Assembly (NCBI RefSeq): GCF_000336575.1
Contig: NZ_AOPO01000002.1
Location: 372,006-436,005, forward strand
Length of the DNA stretch: 64,000 nucleotides
DNA from: Vreelandella titanicae BH1
GTDB taxonomy: Bacteria; Pseudomonadota; Gammaproteobacteria; Pseudomonadales; Halomonadaceae
Direction of reading: 5' to 3'
Made by a program: the position numbers and the translations under genes. This document shows positions 28,901 to 37,156 of this stretch, piece after piece. The notes beneath the pieces are model-generated. The model was given only the letters and a program-made list of their open reading frames with translations, did not search any database and was not told where the DNA came from. The first letter of the stretch is position 1; each line of letters begins with the position of its first letter.

Positions 28901-30649
28901 TTACTCCTTGCTCACTCGGTTAACCTCTTCCAGGCTGGTAATACCCTGCATGACTTTCAGTAACCCACTGCGGTGAAGGCTTGGATAGCCCTCCTTGCGC
29001 ACCTGTTGATCAATATCTAAGGCGTTGGCATCACGCATAATTAGTTGACGCATCGCTTCGGTGATCGGCACTACCTCATAAATGCCAATTCGACCTTTAT
29101 AACCGTGAGTACAGTGCTTGCAACCTAACGGTTTGTAGATCGTTGCCTGATGGATTTCTTCGCTACTAAAGCCTTCTTTGCGCAGCGCCTCGTGGGGAAT
29201 GTCAATGGGCTCTTTGCAGTGTGTGCATAGTTTACGAGCCAGCCGTTGGGCAACAATCAAGCTAACGGCGCTGGCGATATTAAACGAAGAGACTCCCATA
29301 TTAGCCAGTCGAGTCAGTGTCTCAGCTGCCGAGTTGGTATGCACCGTGGAAAGTACCAGGTGGCCTGTCTGAGCCGCTTTGACGGCAATTTCGGCTGTTT
29401 CAAGGTCACGAATCTCGCCCACCATGACCACATCAGGGTCTTGGCGCAGAAACGCCCTTAACGCACTGGCAAAATCGAGGCCGATCTTAGGCAATACGTT
29501 CACCTGATTGATACCCGCGACTTTGATTTCAACCGGGTCTTCGGCGGTGCAAATATTGCGTTCCACTTTATTAAGAATATTAATGCCGGTATACAGCGAA
29601 ACGGTTTTACCACTACCGGTAGGGCCGGTTACTAGAATCATGCCTTGGGGTTGTTTTAAGGCGTACTCATAATGGCGCCGTTGTTCGTCGGTAAATCCAA
29701 GTTGCTCAATACCCAGCTGCATTGCGGTAGGGTCTAATATTCGCAGCACCAACTTTTCACCATAGACAGTAGGTAGCGAATTAACCCGGAAATCAAGGGA
29801 GCGGGTGCGCGAAAGCTTGAGTTTTATCGAGCCATCCTGAGGCAGGCGGCGCTCGGAAATATCAAGGCGGGCCATGATTTTTAGCCGGGCCGCGATACGA
29901 TTGCGCATGGCGAATGGTGGCCGTGCCACTTCTATGAGCATTCCATCAACCCGAAAGCGTACTCGGTAAAGCGCTTCGTAAGGTTCGAAATGGATATCGG
30001 AGGCGCCTCGGCGGATAGCATCTAGCAGAATTTTGTTCACAAATTTAACGATGGGTGCATCTTCGCTATTTTGGGAAGACTCTTCCAGCGGTACATCGTT
30101 ACCGCCGTTGTTCTGCATAATGCTCAGCGAGCTGACCACATCGTCCAACTCATCCAGCATGCCGCGCTCGTTGTGAGCAAGGTAGCTATTGAGAACGACA
30201 GTGATTTGATCAACGGGCGCGAGGATACCTTCAATGCTCAGGCCTGTTGCAAACTGCAATTCATCCAGTCGCGTCAATGTAGCGGGGTAGGGCACCGCCA
30301 CCGTGAGGCGATGACCGTGGCGCGCTAATGGCAAAACGTTAAGGCTCTGCAGTACTTTGACAGGATAGTCTGCAGCGGGGGGCAGTGAGGTAAGCCGCAC
30401 CGCCTCCAGGTTAATGACTGGAAGCCCATACTCCCAGCCAGCCGCCAGTGTGGCTTTGTTAGGGTCGACCAGGCCGCTTTCGATCACATGCTGAAGTAAC
30501 GATATTTCCAAGTCCGACGCGGTTGTTTCCGCTGTTGCGGCCTGGGCGTTGGTCAGCAAGCCGTGCTTGACCAAGCGCTGGGCAATGCCGCGCAGGTCGC
30601 CATGTGCGGAGGCGTGGCTTAAAGTCGACTCTAAGGAGGGCTGGCTCAT
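28901..30649 (-). CDS. pilB: Type IV pilus extension ATPase PilB
   Basis: 582 residues from ATG 30649 (MSQPSLESTLSHASAHG), with AGG about nine bases before it. An N-terminal MshEN/GspE_N domain precedes the ATPase. GPTGSGKTVSLYTGIN is Walker A, DPDVVMVGEIRD the Walker B/Asp box, TGHLVLSTVHTNSA the His box. The zinc-binding CTHC and CKHC pairs are in the C-terminal part. It powers pilus assembly. Confidence 0.96.
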   Translation of the reverse strand: MSQPSLESTLSHASAHGDLRGIAQRLVKHGLLTNAQAATAETTASDLEISLLQHVIESGLVDPNKATLAAGWEYGLPVINLEAVRLTSLPPAADYPVKVLQSLNVLPLARHGHRLTVAVPYPATLTRLDELQFATGLSIEGILAPVDQITVVLNSYLAHNERGMLDELDDVVSSLSIMQNNGGNDVPLEESSQNSEDAPIVKFVNKILLDAIRRGASDIHFEPYEALYRVRFRVDGMLIEVARPPFAMRNRIAARLKIMARLDISERRLPQDGSIKLKLSRTRSLDFRVNSLPTVYGEKLVLRILDPTAMQLGIEQLGFTDEQRRHYEYALKQPQGMILVTGPTGSGKTVSLYTGINILNKVERNICTAEDPVEIKVAGINQVNVLPKIGLDFASALRAFLRQDPDVVMVGEIRDLETAEIAVKAAQTGHLVLSTVHTNSAAETLTRLANMGVSSFNIASAVSLIVAQRLARKLCTHCKEPIDIPHEALRKEGFSSEEIHQATIYKPLGCKHCTHGYKGRIGIYEVVPITEAMRQLIMRDANALDIDQQVRKEGYPSLHRSGLLKVMQGITSLEEVNRVSKE

Positions 30650-30830
30650 CAAAAAACCTGTTTTACATCGATATAAGCGTGTTACTTGTACCATAAACTA
30701 GCGTTTACAGGGATGAAATGACTAATCCTTTCATGTAATTAAAGAGGTAGTCGGCTAAGCTGATCATATTAATAAGGTTCATTGTAAAAGTAGACCATTT
30801 AAGTTAGTTTAATTTCAACGATTTCTAATT

Positions 30831-30859
30831 CTTTTTAAGGATTCACGATCCTTAAAAAG
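30831..30859. promoter_or_regulatory. 12-bp perfect inverted repeat in pilA leader
   Basis: CTTTTTAAGGAT (30831-30842), a five-base loop, and ATCCTTAAAAAG (30848-30859) lie 31 bases before the pilA start and about 20 bases before its AGGAG ribosome site. The stem is A+T-rich and followed by GCTTTTCC. It could be an operator, an mRNA-stabilising hairpin, or an attenuator. No sigma-54 promoter was recognised upstream. Confidence 0.6.
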
Positions 30860-30890
30860 GCTTTTCCTTCACCCCACAGGAGATGCCTTC

Positions 30891-31406
30891 ATGCAGAATG
30901 CTGCACAGCAAATTTCTCGTAACACCATCCAAGGCGGTTTCACGCTGATTGAGCTGATGATCGTCGTTGCGATTATTGGTGTATTGGCATCTATTGCTGT
31001 GCCGCAGTATCAAAATTACGTGGGTCGCGCGCAAGCTGCAGAGGCTTTTACTGCTACAGCAGGTTTGAGAACTGACATCGGTTTATACTTTTCTGAGAAT
31101 GGAAACTTTGTAGGCTATAAAACAATAAACAGCACCCCTTCTTACATCTCCAAAACCGCAAATCAAATAGGTGGTCAGTACATCAGTGGTGTGACACTCA
31201 ATGGACAAGCGAGCGGTGGGTTCACCGTCGCATTTGATAATGGCGTTCATAGCGGCTCTTCAATGGTGATTCAACCACTTATCAGCAATGAAACAATGAA
31301 TGATGCTGTAGCAACTGCTAGCACTAGCGGTGGGCAAATTACTGGTTGGCGTTGTAGCAGCACTACTATCGACGATACCTTTCTTCCCTCAGCTTGTCGT
31401 CCCTAG
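30891..31406 (+). CDS. pilA: Type IV major pilin
   Basis: 171 residues. A 16-residue leader ends in QGG, cleaved before Phe (GG/FTLIELMIVVAIIGVL); Glu at +5 is present. The hydrophobic helix is followed by the pilin globular domain. Two Cys near the C-terminus (residues 155 and 169, in GWRCSST and PSACRP) should form the D-region disulphide. It is transcribed divergently from pilBCD, as in Pseudomonas, and has an AGGAG site. Confidence 0.95.
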   Translation: MQNAAQQISRNTIQGGFTLIELMIVVAIIGVLASIAVPQYQNYVGRAQAAEAFTATAGLRTDIGLYFSENGNFVGYKTINSTPSYISKTANQIGGQYISGVTLNGQASGGFTVAFDNGVHSGSSMVIQPLISNETMNDAVATASTSGGQITGWRCSSTTIDDTFLPSACRP

Positions 31407-31426
31407 CTCTTTACTTATTAATTCCA

Positions 31427-31455
31427 AAGGGCCCACGTGCCCTTTATTACTTCCA
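31427..31455 (+). terminator. Possible weak terminator of pilA
   Basis: AAAGGGC (31427-31433) pairs with GCCCTTT (31440-31446), followed by ATTACTTCC, a poor T tract. Confidence 0.5.
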
Positions 31456-31514
31456 TACTTCCTACTCATTTGTTCTTTACACTATAAACTCTGACCTTAA
31501 GCGAGGAGCTTACA

Positions 31515-31949
31515 GTGAAGCCCATCAAACTGATTGCCATAAGCGCACTTGGCGCATTGCTAGTTAATAGCGCAGCCTTTGCTCAGCCTGACCATGCCCC
31601 GGCCCACGGTGCCCGCGATAAGGGCCAGCACCAGCAACATGAATCTAACCGACCTGGTCACTTCCGCGATGAGCGAGTTGATTTACCACGCATTAACGAA
31701 CGTGAGCTGCGCCAGCTGCTGCGCCGGCATGACGCACCGCGAGCCGAATCGTTGCCGCCAGGTATTCAGCGCAACCTTGAGCGTGGCAAACCTTTGCCCC
31801 CAGGTATCGCCAAGCGTTTTGACGGCCAGTTAGCATCTCAATTGCCGCGCTACCCAGGCTATGAGTGGGAGCGTGTTGGTGCCGATGTGGTGCTAATTGA
31901 AGCTGCCACGCGCATCGTGGTGGATGTATTGGTAGACGTATTGCGTTAA
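31515..31949 (+). CDS. CigR/RcnB-like secreted protein
   Basis: 144 residues. A signal peptide is visible (KLIAISALGALLVNSAAFA, cut probably after AFA). The mature N-terminus is His/Arg-rich. The C-terminal block LPPGIAKRFDGQLASQLPRYPGYEW followed by GADVVLIEAATRIVVDVLVDVL matches the CigR/RcnB-type periplasmic domain. The role here is unknown; Salmonella CigR is an antivirulence factor. The gene stands alone between pilA and the phosphatase gene. Confidence 0.75.
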   Translation: MKPIKLIAISALGALLVNSAAFAQPDHAPAHGARDKGQHQQHESNRPGHFRDERVDLPRINERELRQLLRRHDAPRAESLPPGIQRNLERGKPLPPGIAKRFDGQLASQLPRYPGYEWERVGADVVLIEAATRIVVDVLVDVLR

Positions 31950-32043
31950 CCATTGCAAGCGCAAGTCGGTATGACTCGAAAATTATATCCCGGCGGCTTA
32001 TGGTAGAAGCTCACAGTATCATCGCGTCCTAAAGGGAGATTCA

Positions 32044-32865
32044 ATGAGCGACCACACACTAGCCGCACGTCTTGAAATTACTATCGCTATTGCCGAAGAA
32101 GCTGGGCAGATGATTATCAAGGCGCGGGAGCAGCAAGGCTTTGCCCAGCGCTTAAAAAAGGATAATGAGTTGGTCACCGACGTGGATGTGGCCGTGGATG
32201 AACTCATTAGCCAACGCCTGGAGGAGCACTTTCCGGGGGAAGCGCGGCTGAGTGAAGAGCTTGCTCCAGAAAGCGCTTTGCATGAAACAGCACCTAAGCT
32301 GTGGGTGGTGGATCCTATTGATGGCACTGTTAATTTTGCTCAAGGGCTTCGCCACGTAGCGGTTTCCATTGGTTGGATGGAAGAGGGCGTTGCCAAGGTG
32401 GGCGTTGTTCATGCACCGTTTTTAGGTGAGACCTTTAGTGCTGCAGAAGGCTCTGGGGCTTTTTGCAACGGTCAAACCATACAGCCAAGCAGTGCAGAAT
32501 CACTGGCGAACACCCTGGTAGGGACAGGATTTCCCTACCGTAAAGAGGAGCGTAAGCAACTTTTGAAGCGCTTGGAAGCTGTGCTGTTTGAGTGCCAAGA
32601 CGTACGTCGTAATGGCGCAGCAGCGCTCGATTTATGCGATGTAGCCTGCGGTCGTCTGGATGCGTATTACGAGAGTGTCTCGCCCTGGGATTTCGTTGCG
32701 GGCTGGGTTATTGCACGGGAAGCCGGTGCGCGAGTAGGGCATCTATACCCGGTACCTTCAGCGGTGTCGGAAGATATCTACCCGGATCATTTAATCGTAA
32801 CGGCCCCCGGTGTATATGACGCGATGGCTTATCTGCTGCTTGAAGCTGATCAACGTAAGCCATAA
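32044..32865 (+). CDS. Inositol monophosphatase family protein
   Basis: 273 residues. Metal and phosphate-binding motifs of the Mg-dependent phosphatase family are present: LSEELAPE (Glu), WVVDPIDGTVNFAQGL (DPxDGT) and SPWDFVAGWVIAREAGARV (WDxxAG). The family includes SuhB, inositol-1-phosphatase and CysQ; SuhB proper has DPLDGTTNF, so this is a related paralogue with unresolved substrate. A good AAGGGAG site precedes it. Confidence 0.9.
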   Translation: MSDHTLAARLEITIAIAEEAGQMIIKAREQQGFAQRLKKDNELVTDVDVAVDELISQRLEEHFPGEARLSEELAPESALHETAPKLWVVDPIDGTVNFAQGLRHVAVSIGWMEEGVAKVGVVHAPFLGETFSAAEGSGAFCNGQTIQPSSAESLANTLVGTGFPYRKEERKQLLKRLEAVLFECQDVRRNGAAALDLCDVACGRLDAYYESVSPWDFVAGWVIAREAGARVGHLYPVPSAVSEDIYPDHLIVTAPGVYDAMAYLLLEADQRKP

Positions 32866-32997
32866 AGGGTGATGAGATTTATAGCGGTGTGTGACAAATA
32901 CTTGAAAAGAAAGCGCTATAAGGGCTTTTCATTTATGCAAGAAACCGCTAGTATACGCACCGTCTTGAGGCAAAGATGTAGCGGCCAATAAAGACAG

Positions 32998-33074
32998 CGG
33001 AGCGTGGCGCAGCTTGGTAGCGCGTTGCAATGGGGTTGCAAAGGTCGCAGGTTCGAATCCTGTCGCTCCGACCA
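32998..33074 (+). tRNA. tRNA-Pro (anticodon GGG)
   Basis: 77 bases that fold as a cloverleaf. The acceptor stem is CGGAGCG with CGCTCCG; GCGC stems flank the AGCTTGGTA D loop; the anticodon stem TTGCA/TGCAA encloses ATGGGGT, so the anticodon is GGG; the T arm is GCAGG-TTCGAATC-CTGTC; CCA is encoded. It is the attachment site of the prophage that starts directly downstream. Confidence 0.97.
33050..33074. other. Predicted attL core (3' end of tRNA-Pro)
   Basis: The integrase gene and all prophage genes begin just 3' of the tRNA, the usual pattern when a tyrosine recombinase uses the T-arm and acceptor end as its core site. The matching attR copy is outside the window, so the exact core is not provable here. 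Confidence 0.45.
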
Positions 33075-33086
33075 AAAAAGTTTATT

Positions 33087-33127
33087 AAAAACCGCCGCTT
33101 ATGGGTAAAACCTAGCGGCGGTTTTTT
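33087..33127 (+). terminator. Terminator after tRNA-Pro
   Basis: AAAACCGCCGCT (33088-33099) pairs with AGCGGCGGTTTT (33114-33125) and runs into T's. It ends the tRNA transcript at or just inside the prophage boundary. Confidence 0.9.
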
Positions 33128-33290
33128 GTTGCTTGGTAAAATTTTGGGAATATTTTGGGAAAACTGGTGCACCTGTGGGAACTGCCGAGTGTAAGCGCGC
33201 GCCAGATTTGGCACTTTCTGTCACTTTATTTGGCATCGCGCTAACTGGTTTGCTTCTCTAGTTTTTACGCCTTATTTGGCACAGTCACAG

Positions 33291-34118
33291 CTACTGAAAC
33301 TGAAACCGCTCAGCAGCTAAATCCCCCAAGTACTTAAGCTCCGTAGCCTTAATTGCGAACCCTAAGTTATTGGGTATGCCAGTGATTGGAACAGCTTGTG
33401 TGGAAGTAGGAATAGGGCGAGCGATTATGTTGCCTTCTGCTGCATACTGAGGGCCTCCCCATAAAATTCCCAACAATCGAAATTCTGCACCACCGAACAC
33501 AAGAGTTCCTGATTTATCCTGGCGTGCACCTGTCTTTGCAACGTAGATCGGACTTCCACTCGATCCCGGAAAGCAGGCTATATCAACCATAAACTCAGGT
33601 CTTCCCTCATAGTCGTCTCCAGGATTCGTGGCTACTACACCAGATCGAATTATGGCTCCGTTATTTTTACGATCCCACAGGCCATTCGGGTATCCCACCA
33701 TTAAAATTTCTTCAGCTGGTAGGGTACGATCAAAAAAGCTTTTGTCGGCTAGCTCTTGTTCCTGAAGGACTCTAATCCGTGCTTCTCCCCCTTTTTCCTG
33801 GAGCCAATTGAACAGTTCGGACGCTACAATTGCACATAAATCCACCTTTTCATCGGGGTGGGAGATTATATGGGTGTTTCTTAAATCAAAAGCCACCATC
33901 TCGTGATGCATTTCTGACGAGCCATTTCGTGTGAAGCTAACACTGAATTCAATTTTTTCTGCGCCTTCAATAACATGCTTGTTTGTAATAAGTCCCACAG
34001 CAGCACCTTGATCGTTACTGATCAGCTTATACCAAAAACCAGTGCCTACACTGGTGCCTGTAGCAGAAGTTGCTTGAATTCTAACAACTGACCACATCAA
34101 TTGATTATGTAGATGCAT
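33291..34118 (-). CDS. Trypsin-like serine protease, prophage accessory gene
   Basis: 275 residues from ATG 34118 (MHLHNQLMWSVVRIQ), preceded by GAGG; an in-frame ATG 15 bases upstream is possible. The triad of the S1 chymotrypsin fold is visible: His in LITNKHVIEGA, Asp in DEKVDLCAIVA, Ser in CFPGSSGSPIY. No signal peptide or membrane helix is seen, so it is probably cytoplasmic. It sits alone between the tRNA and integrase, a position typical of accessory or defence genes in prophages. I know of lone trypsin-like proteases in defence loci, but the function here is inference. Confidence 0.8.
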   Translation of the reverse strand: MHLHNQLMWSVVRIQATSATGTSVGTGFWYKLISNDQGAAVGLITNKHVIEGAEKIEFSVSFTRNGSSEMHHEMVAFDLRNTHIISHPDEKVDLCAIVASELFNWLQEKGGEARIRVLQEQELADKSFFDRTLPAEEILMVGYPNGLWDRKNNGAIIRSGVVATNPGDDYEGRPEFMVDIACFPGSSGSPIYVAKTGARQDKSGTLVFGGAEFRLLGILWGGPQYAAEGNIIARPIPTSTQAVPITGIPNNLGFAIKATELKYLGDLAAERFQFQ

Positions 34119-34398
34119 TCGCCTTACCCTCATCCGTTTTAGCTTGATTGAACCTTAACGCAGGTTAGCAAAGGCGCGAGAGTACTGCTGCTTAACTATC
34201 CTATCTTGCATGATGTGATTGATGCTCTAGCTATACGGGTTGGATGTGCTCATGCTTAGCTCTTAAAGTAAGAGATTCTTGGCCGAATTGCAGGGGGGCT
34301 GTTTGTTGGTGGCCACTCCTTTCTATACGTATTGCCCGCCCAGGCAGCTTAGAAATGTGATCCTTATCTGGGGTCTTGAGTGCCTTGAATACTGCCAC

Positions 34399-35541
34399 CT
34401 AAGAGCTCACGTCGCCGGTACCATCCAGCAACGCCTCCATGGAAAACGGATTCCCCTTAGCCTGCTGCCATCGCGTATCGTGACCATCAAGATAGTGCTG
34501 CGTCATGCTCTCGTCAGCGTGGCCCATTAGCAGCTGAATGTCGTTGATCGAGGTGCCCTGCAGCTCCAGCAAGCGCGAGCCCAACGAACGAATTTCGTGG
34601 AAGGTGGGTTGTGCGCTTTTGGGCATGTTTTGAATACTGGGTACCTGCTCGCGTAGCTTCGCAAATTCCTTGGAAAGATAATCTCCGGATACCTGTGACC
34701 AGTGTGCTTTGGTTTTCCGGCTGTACCTGCGTTCTGGAATGCGATGAACGATAAAGGGGGAGACAGGAGCAATGAGCCGTGACCGGCGGATCAGGTCATC
34801 CAGTGCAGGCGTCAGTTCGATCGCCACGTAAGCTGTCTTGCTGCGGTCTTTCGTTTTTTGGCGAATGTAGTGCAGGCGGCCGTCCCTTATATCGTCGTAC
34901 CTGGCGGCCGTCACTTCGGCCCGCCCAAGCAGACACAGCAGCGAGAGCTCCATCGCAATTTGCATCCAGTCGGGCGCTATCGCATGTATGGTTTTGAATT
35001 GCTCGACCGTTAAGCGCCTGCGCAGTTTGGTATAGTGGTTAGTGGTACGGGTCGGCGTTACCGGATCCCTTTCGAGCCAGCCCTTGGTTTGAGCAAACTG
35101 GAATATCTGCGATAGCACGGCACGGTACTGCACGTAGGCACTGCCTGGGTGATTCTCCGTTAGATACTCGGCGCACCAGCGAGTGTTGATGTGCTCGAGC
35201 AGCATATTGCCCGCATCCTTAATGAGCCGGTTCCCGCGGCCGCGCTTTGCCTTTTTAGTCCAATCCTTCAGCTTCGGATCGGTCTCCACCCATTCCTTCA
35301 GCCAAGCATTGATCGCTACGCTCAGGGTTATGCCGGTTTCCCCCATTACACCAGCCACCAGATCGCCGCCTGACATCAGCCGAGCATTCAGGATGCGCGC
35401 TGCGTCCTGTGCCTTGGCCCGGTCTCTACCCATGCCATGCTTGGTACCTGTGTCTGGGCGTCGATAGGTATAGTACCCCTTGTGCTCATACAGGTTAGGC
35501 TCCAGGCCTTTATTCTTCCTTTTCCGTGGCCGTGGCGGCAT
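34399..35541 (-). CDS. int: Tyrosine recombinase (prophage integrase)
   Basis: 380 residues. An N-terminal Arm-binding domain (KGYYTYRRPDTGTKHG) and a core-binding domain precede the catalytic domain. The catalytic residues are visible: Arg in LLGRAEVTAARYDDI, HEIR in PTFHEIRSLGSRLL, His in LLMGHADESM, and the nucleophile Tyr in TQHYLDG. It should insert the phage at tRNA-Pro. It is the last gene of the leftward operon and begins next to the excisionase-like gene. Confidence 0.95.
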   Translation of the reverse strand: MPPRPRKRKNKGLEPNLYEHKGYYTYRRPDTGTKHGMGRDRAKAQDAARILNARLMSGGDLVAGVMGETGITLSVAINAWLKEWVETDPKLKDWTKKAKRGRGNRLIKDAGNMLLEHINTRWCAEYLTENHPGSAYVQYRAVLSQIFQFAQTKGWLERDPVTPTRTTNHYTKLRRRLTVEQFKTIHAIAPDWMQIAMELSLLCLLGRAEVTAARYDDIRDGRLHYIRQKTKDRSKTAYVAIELTPALDDLIRRSRLIAPVSPFIVHRIPERRYSRKTKAHWSQVSGDYLSKEFAKLREQVPSIQNMPKSAQPTFHEIRSLGSRLLELQGTSINDIQLLMGHADESMTQHYLDGHDTRWQQAKGNPFSMEALLDGTGDVSS

Positions 35542-35542
35542 A

Positions 35543-35746
35543 TCACGCCTCCAGTACGCTATCTGCTAACTCATTGCCGGTCTGGCGTCGTTCGGCATCA
35601 AGGTCGATAAACCAGGTGCCGCCGATTTTTTTAGCGGGCACGTGTCCTTCCCGGCACCAGCGGCGCATGGTGGTAGGCGAGGGCGGATTACCCTCAAAGC
35701 GCGCACGACTCCACTGTTCGAGCTCCATTAATTTACCGGTTTTCAT
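35543..35746 (-). CDS. xis: Excisionase-like winged-HTH protein
   Basis: 67 residues from ATG 35746 (MKTGKLMELEQWSRARFEG), with GGGAG seven bases upstream. SPTTMRRWCREGHVPAKKIGGTWFIDLDA is a MerR/AlpA-type winged helix as found in phage excisionases: recognition helix, then wing with Gly-Gly-Trp. It ends just before the integrase start (TGATATG), so the two are translationally linked. The name is inferred from fold and position. Confidence 0.75.
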   Translation of the reverse strand: MKTGKLMELEQWSRARFEGNPPSPTTMRRWCREGHVPAKKIGGTWFIDLDAERRQTGNELADSVLEA

Positions 35747-35748
35747 CC

Positions 35749-36264
35749 TCAATCTCCCGTATAACGTTGGCCGCCGGGGCCCCAACCTTGACCATCTCGC
35801 CAGTGGCGTTCCTGGTGCGCGATGCTGTCGTCTATAGCCTGCTTGCGCTGCTGATCGAGAAGGGCTTGCACCTCGGGGTTTTGGGCAATGCGACGCAGGT
35901 TCAGCAGTTCCTCCTGCTGGCGCTGGATAATGCCGGTGGCCACCGATGCCAGTTCCCAGCAGTCAGTTGGTGTTTCGCCGTCGTCACGCACTTTCCCCAA
36001 GCCATAACAGCCGCCACAGGGTTTATCGTGATTGCCTTTGATGTGATCGTAGCCAGCACCCAGGCAAATAGGGCAGTCGTCAGAGGCAAGCGCTCGCCAC
36101 TGGTTTTCCCATTCCTGCAGACTGGTAATGCTATCGACGCCCTTATCAAGGTCGCGATAGAGCACCAGCCACTTTCCTTCCAAGTCCGTTCCAGCGCCCT
36201 GGTGCTGGGCAATCTCCTGAAATTTCCCGCCGTCCGTGCGGTGAGTGTGAGTAACTTCGATCAT
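35749..36264 (-). CDS. Phage protein with DnaJ-like zinc motif
   Basis: 171 residues, function unknown. CPICLGAGYDHIKGNHDKPCGGCYGLGKV carries CxxCxGxG-type pairs like the DnaJ zinc centre. The N-terminal 60 residues (GKWLVLYRDLDKGVDSITSLQEW) are unrecognised; the C-terminus is helical. It overlaps the next gene's stop by four bases and belongs to the leftward early operon. Confidence 0.7.
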   Translation of the reverse strand: MIEVTHTHRTDGGKFQEIAQHQGAGTDLEGKWLVLYRDLDKGVDSITSLQEWENQWRALASDDCPICLGAGYDHIKGNHDKPCGGCYGLGKVRDDGETPTDCWELASVATGIIQRQQEELLNLRRIAQNPEVQALLDQQRKQAIDDSIAHQERHWRDGQGWGPGGQRYTGD

Positions 36265-36521
36265 TTATGACCCAGAGCTGGAAGCCCTTCCTCATCAATC
36301 AGCTCGCCAGCGGGCATAAAGGTGCTGCCTGGTGCGCGCTTGAGCAGCTTGAGCCTTTCGTTTTCGGCGCGGGCGCTATCCACTAATTGCGCGGATACAT
36401 CGCTAACGGCTTTTGCGCGCTGAATTTCTTCTTTCAACGCATCCCCCTTGATGCTCTCATCACCCAAACGCTCAAGCTGGGCAAACAGGTGGTTGCGTAG
36501 GTCGTCGATTTTGTTCTTCAT
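36261..36521 (-). CDS. Conserved small phage protein
   Basis: 86 residues. MKNKIDDLRNHLFAQLERLGDE and IQRAKAVSDVSAQLVDSARAENERLKLL resemble a small helical protein common in temperate phages of gammaproteobacteria, of unknown role. It overlaps both neighbours by four bases. Confidence 0.75.
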   Translation of the reverse strand: MKNKIDDLRNHLFAQLERLGDESIKGDALKEEIQRAKAVSDVSAQLVDSARAENERLKLLKRAPGSTFMPAGELIDEEGLPALGHK

Positions 36522-37156
36522 GCCTGCTTGCTCCTGCGGTTGATTTTTCGGTTTAGGGCCCCGCGCAGCTGAACGATTTGCGGCAACGGCTCGGGTAGGT
36601 TGAGGTAACTATTGCGGCGCATTAACTCGGCGCGGCTAATTAGCTCCAGATTGGCTGACGCGAAGTTGCTCTTGTCACCGTCGCGGAATATCACAGCGTG
36701 GCCTTTGGGTACCGGTCGCCCGTTGTGCTTTTCCCACTCAATGTGGCTGACTGCTATCCAGTCCCGGGGCGGGTATCCTGTGTCGGTCATCTTGCGTTCC
36801 AGATAGCCATCTTTAGTGACGCGCTCGCTGCCGATCGGCAACCACGTTGCTGGTTTTTGGCCTTTCTTGAAGCGAGTGCGCTCGCTACCAGGTGGGCTGA
36901 AGTGCGTGCCCTTGTTCCAGGGCGTTAAGTTAGGCTTAAAGCAGCCTGGCTTTTCGCGCTCCATGTACTTGGCTGATTTCCGCCAGCCGTGGTTAATGGC
37001 CTGATTTTTGATACTGGAGACGCTTCTGCGGAACATGCGTGCCAGGGTGGCGTTGTTGGTATCCGGATAGTTCCTTTCCAGTGCGATTAGATCCTCCGGA
37101 GACCAGGGCTTGCCGTTGTTGGCGAGGTAGTTAGTCACGGCTGGCTTCCTCCACAT
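36518..37156 (-). CDS. HNH endonuclease-like phage protein
   Basis: 212 residues. Residues about 15-60 form an HTH (LIALERNYPDTNNATLARMFRRSVSSIKNQA). The C-terminal half has the HNH-like order SHIEWEKHNGRPVPKGHAVIFRDGDKSNFASANLELISRAE, where His, Asp and Asn fit a degenerate HNH. Such proteins occur often in phages as homing-type or regulatory nucleases. The start overlaps the upstream gene by 26 bases; a later start is possible. Confidence 0.75.
   Translation of the reverse strand: MWRKPAVTNYLANNGKPWSPEDLIALERNYPDTNNATLARMFRRSVSSIKNQAINHGWRKSAKYMEREKPGCFKPNLTPWNKGTHFSPPGSERTRFKKGQKPATWLPIGSERVTKDGYLERKMTDTGYPPRDWIAVSHIEWEKHNGRPVPKGHAVIFRDGDKSNFASANLELISRAELMRRNSYLNLPEPLPQIVQLRGALNRKINRRSKQA

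Noticed and set aside
30695..30830. Sigma-54 promoter for pilA
   Set aside because: No TGGC-N7-TTGC-type match was found in the region upstream of pilA.
32948..33214. 88-residue minus-strand frame containing RIRTCDLCNPIATRYQ
   Set aside because: It is the antisense of tRNA-Pro; this is a well-known false protein call.
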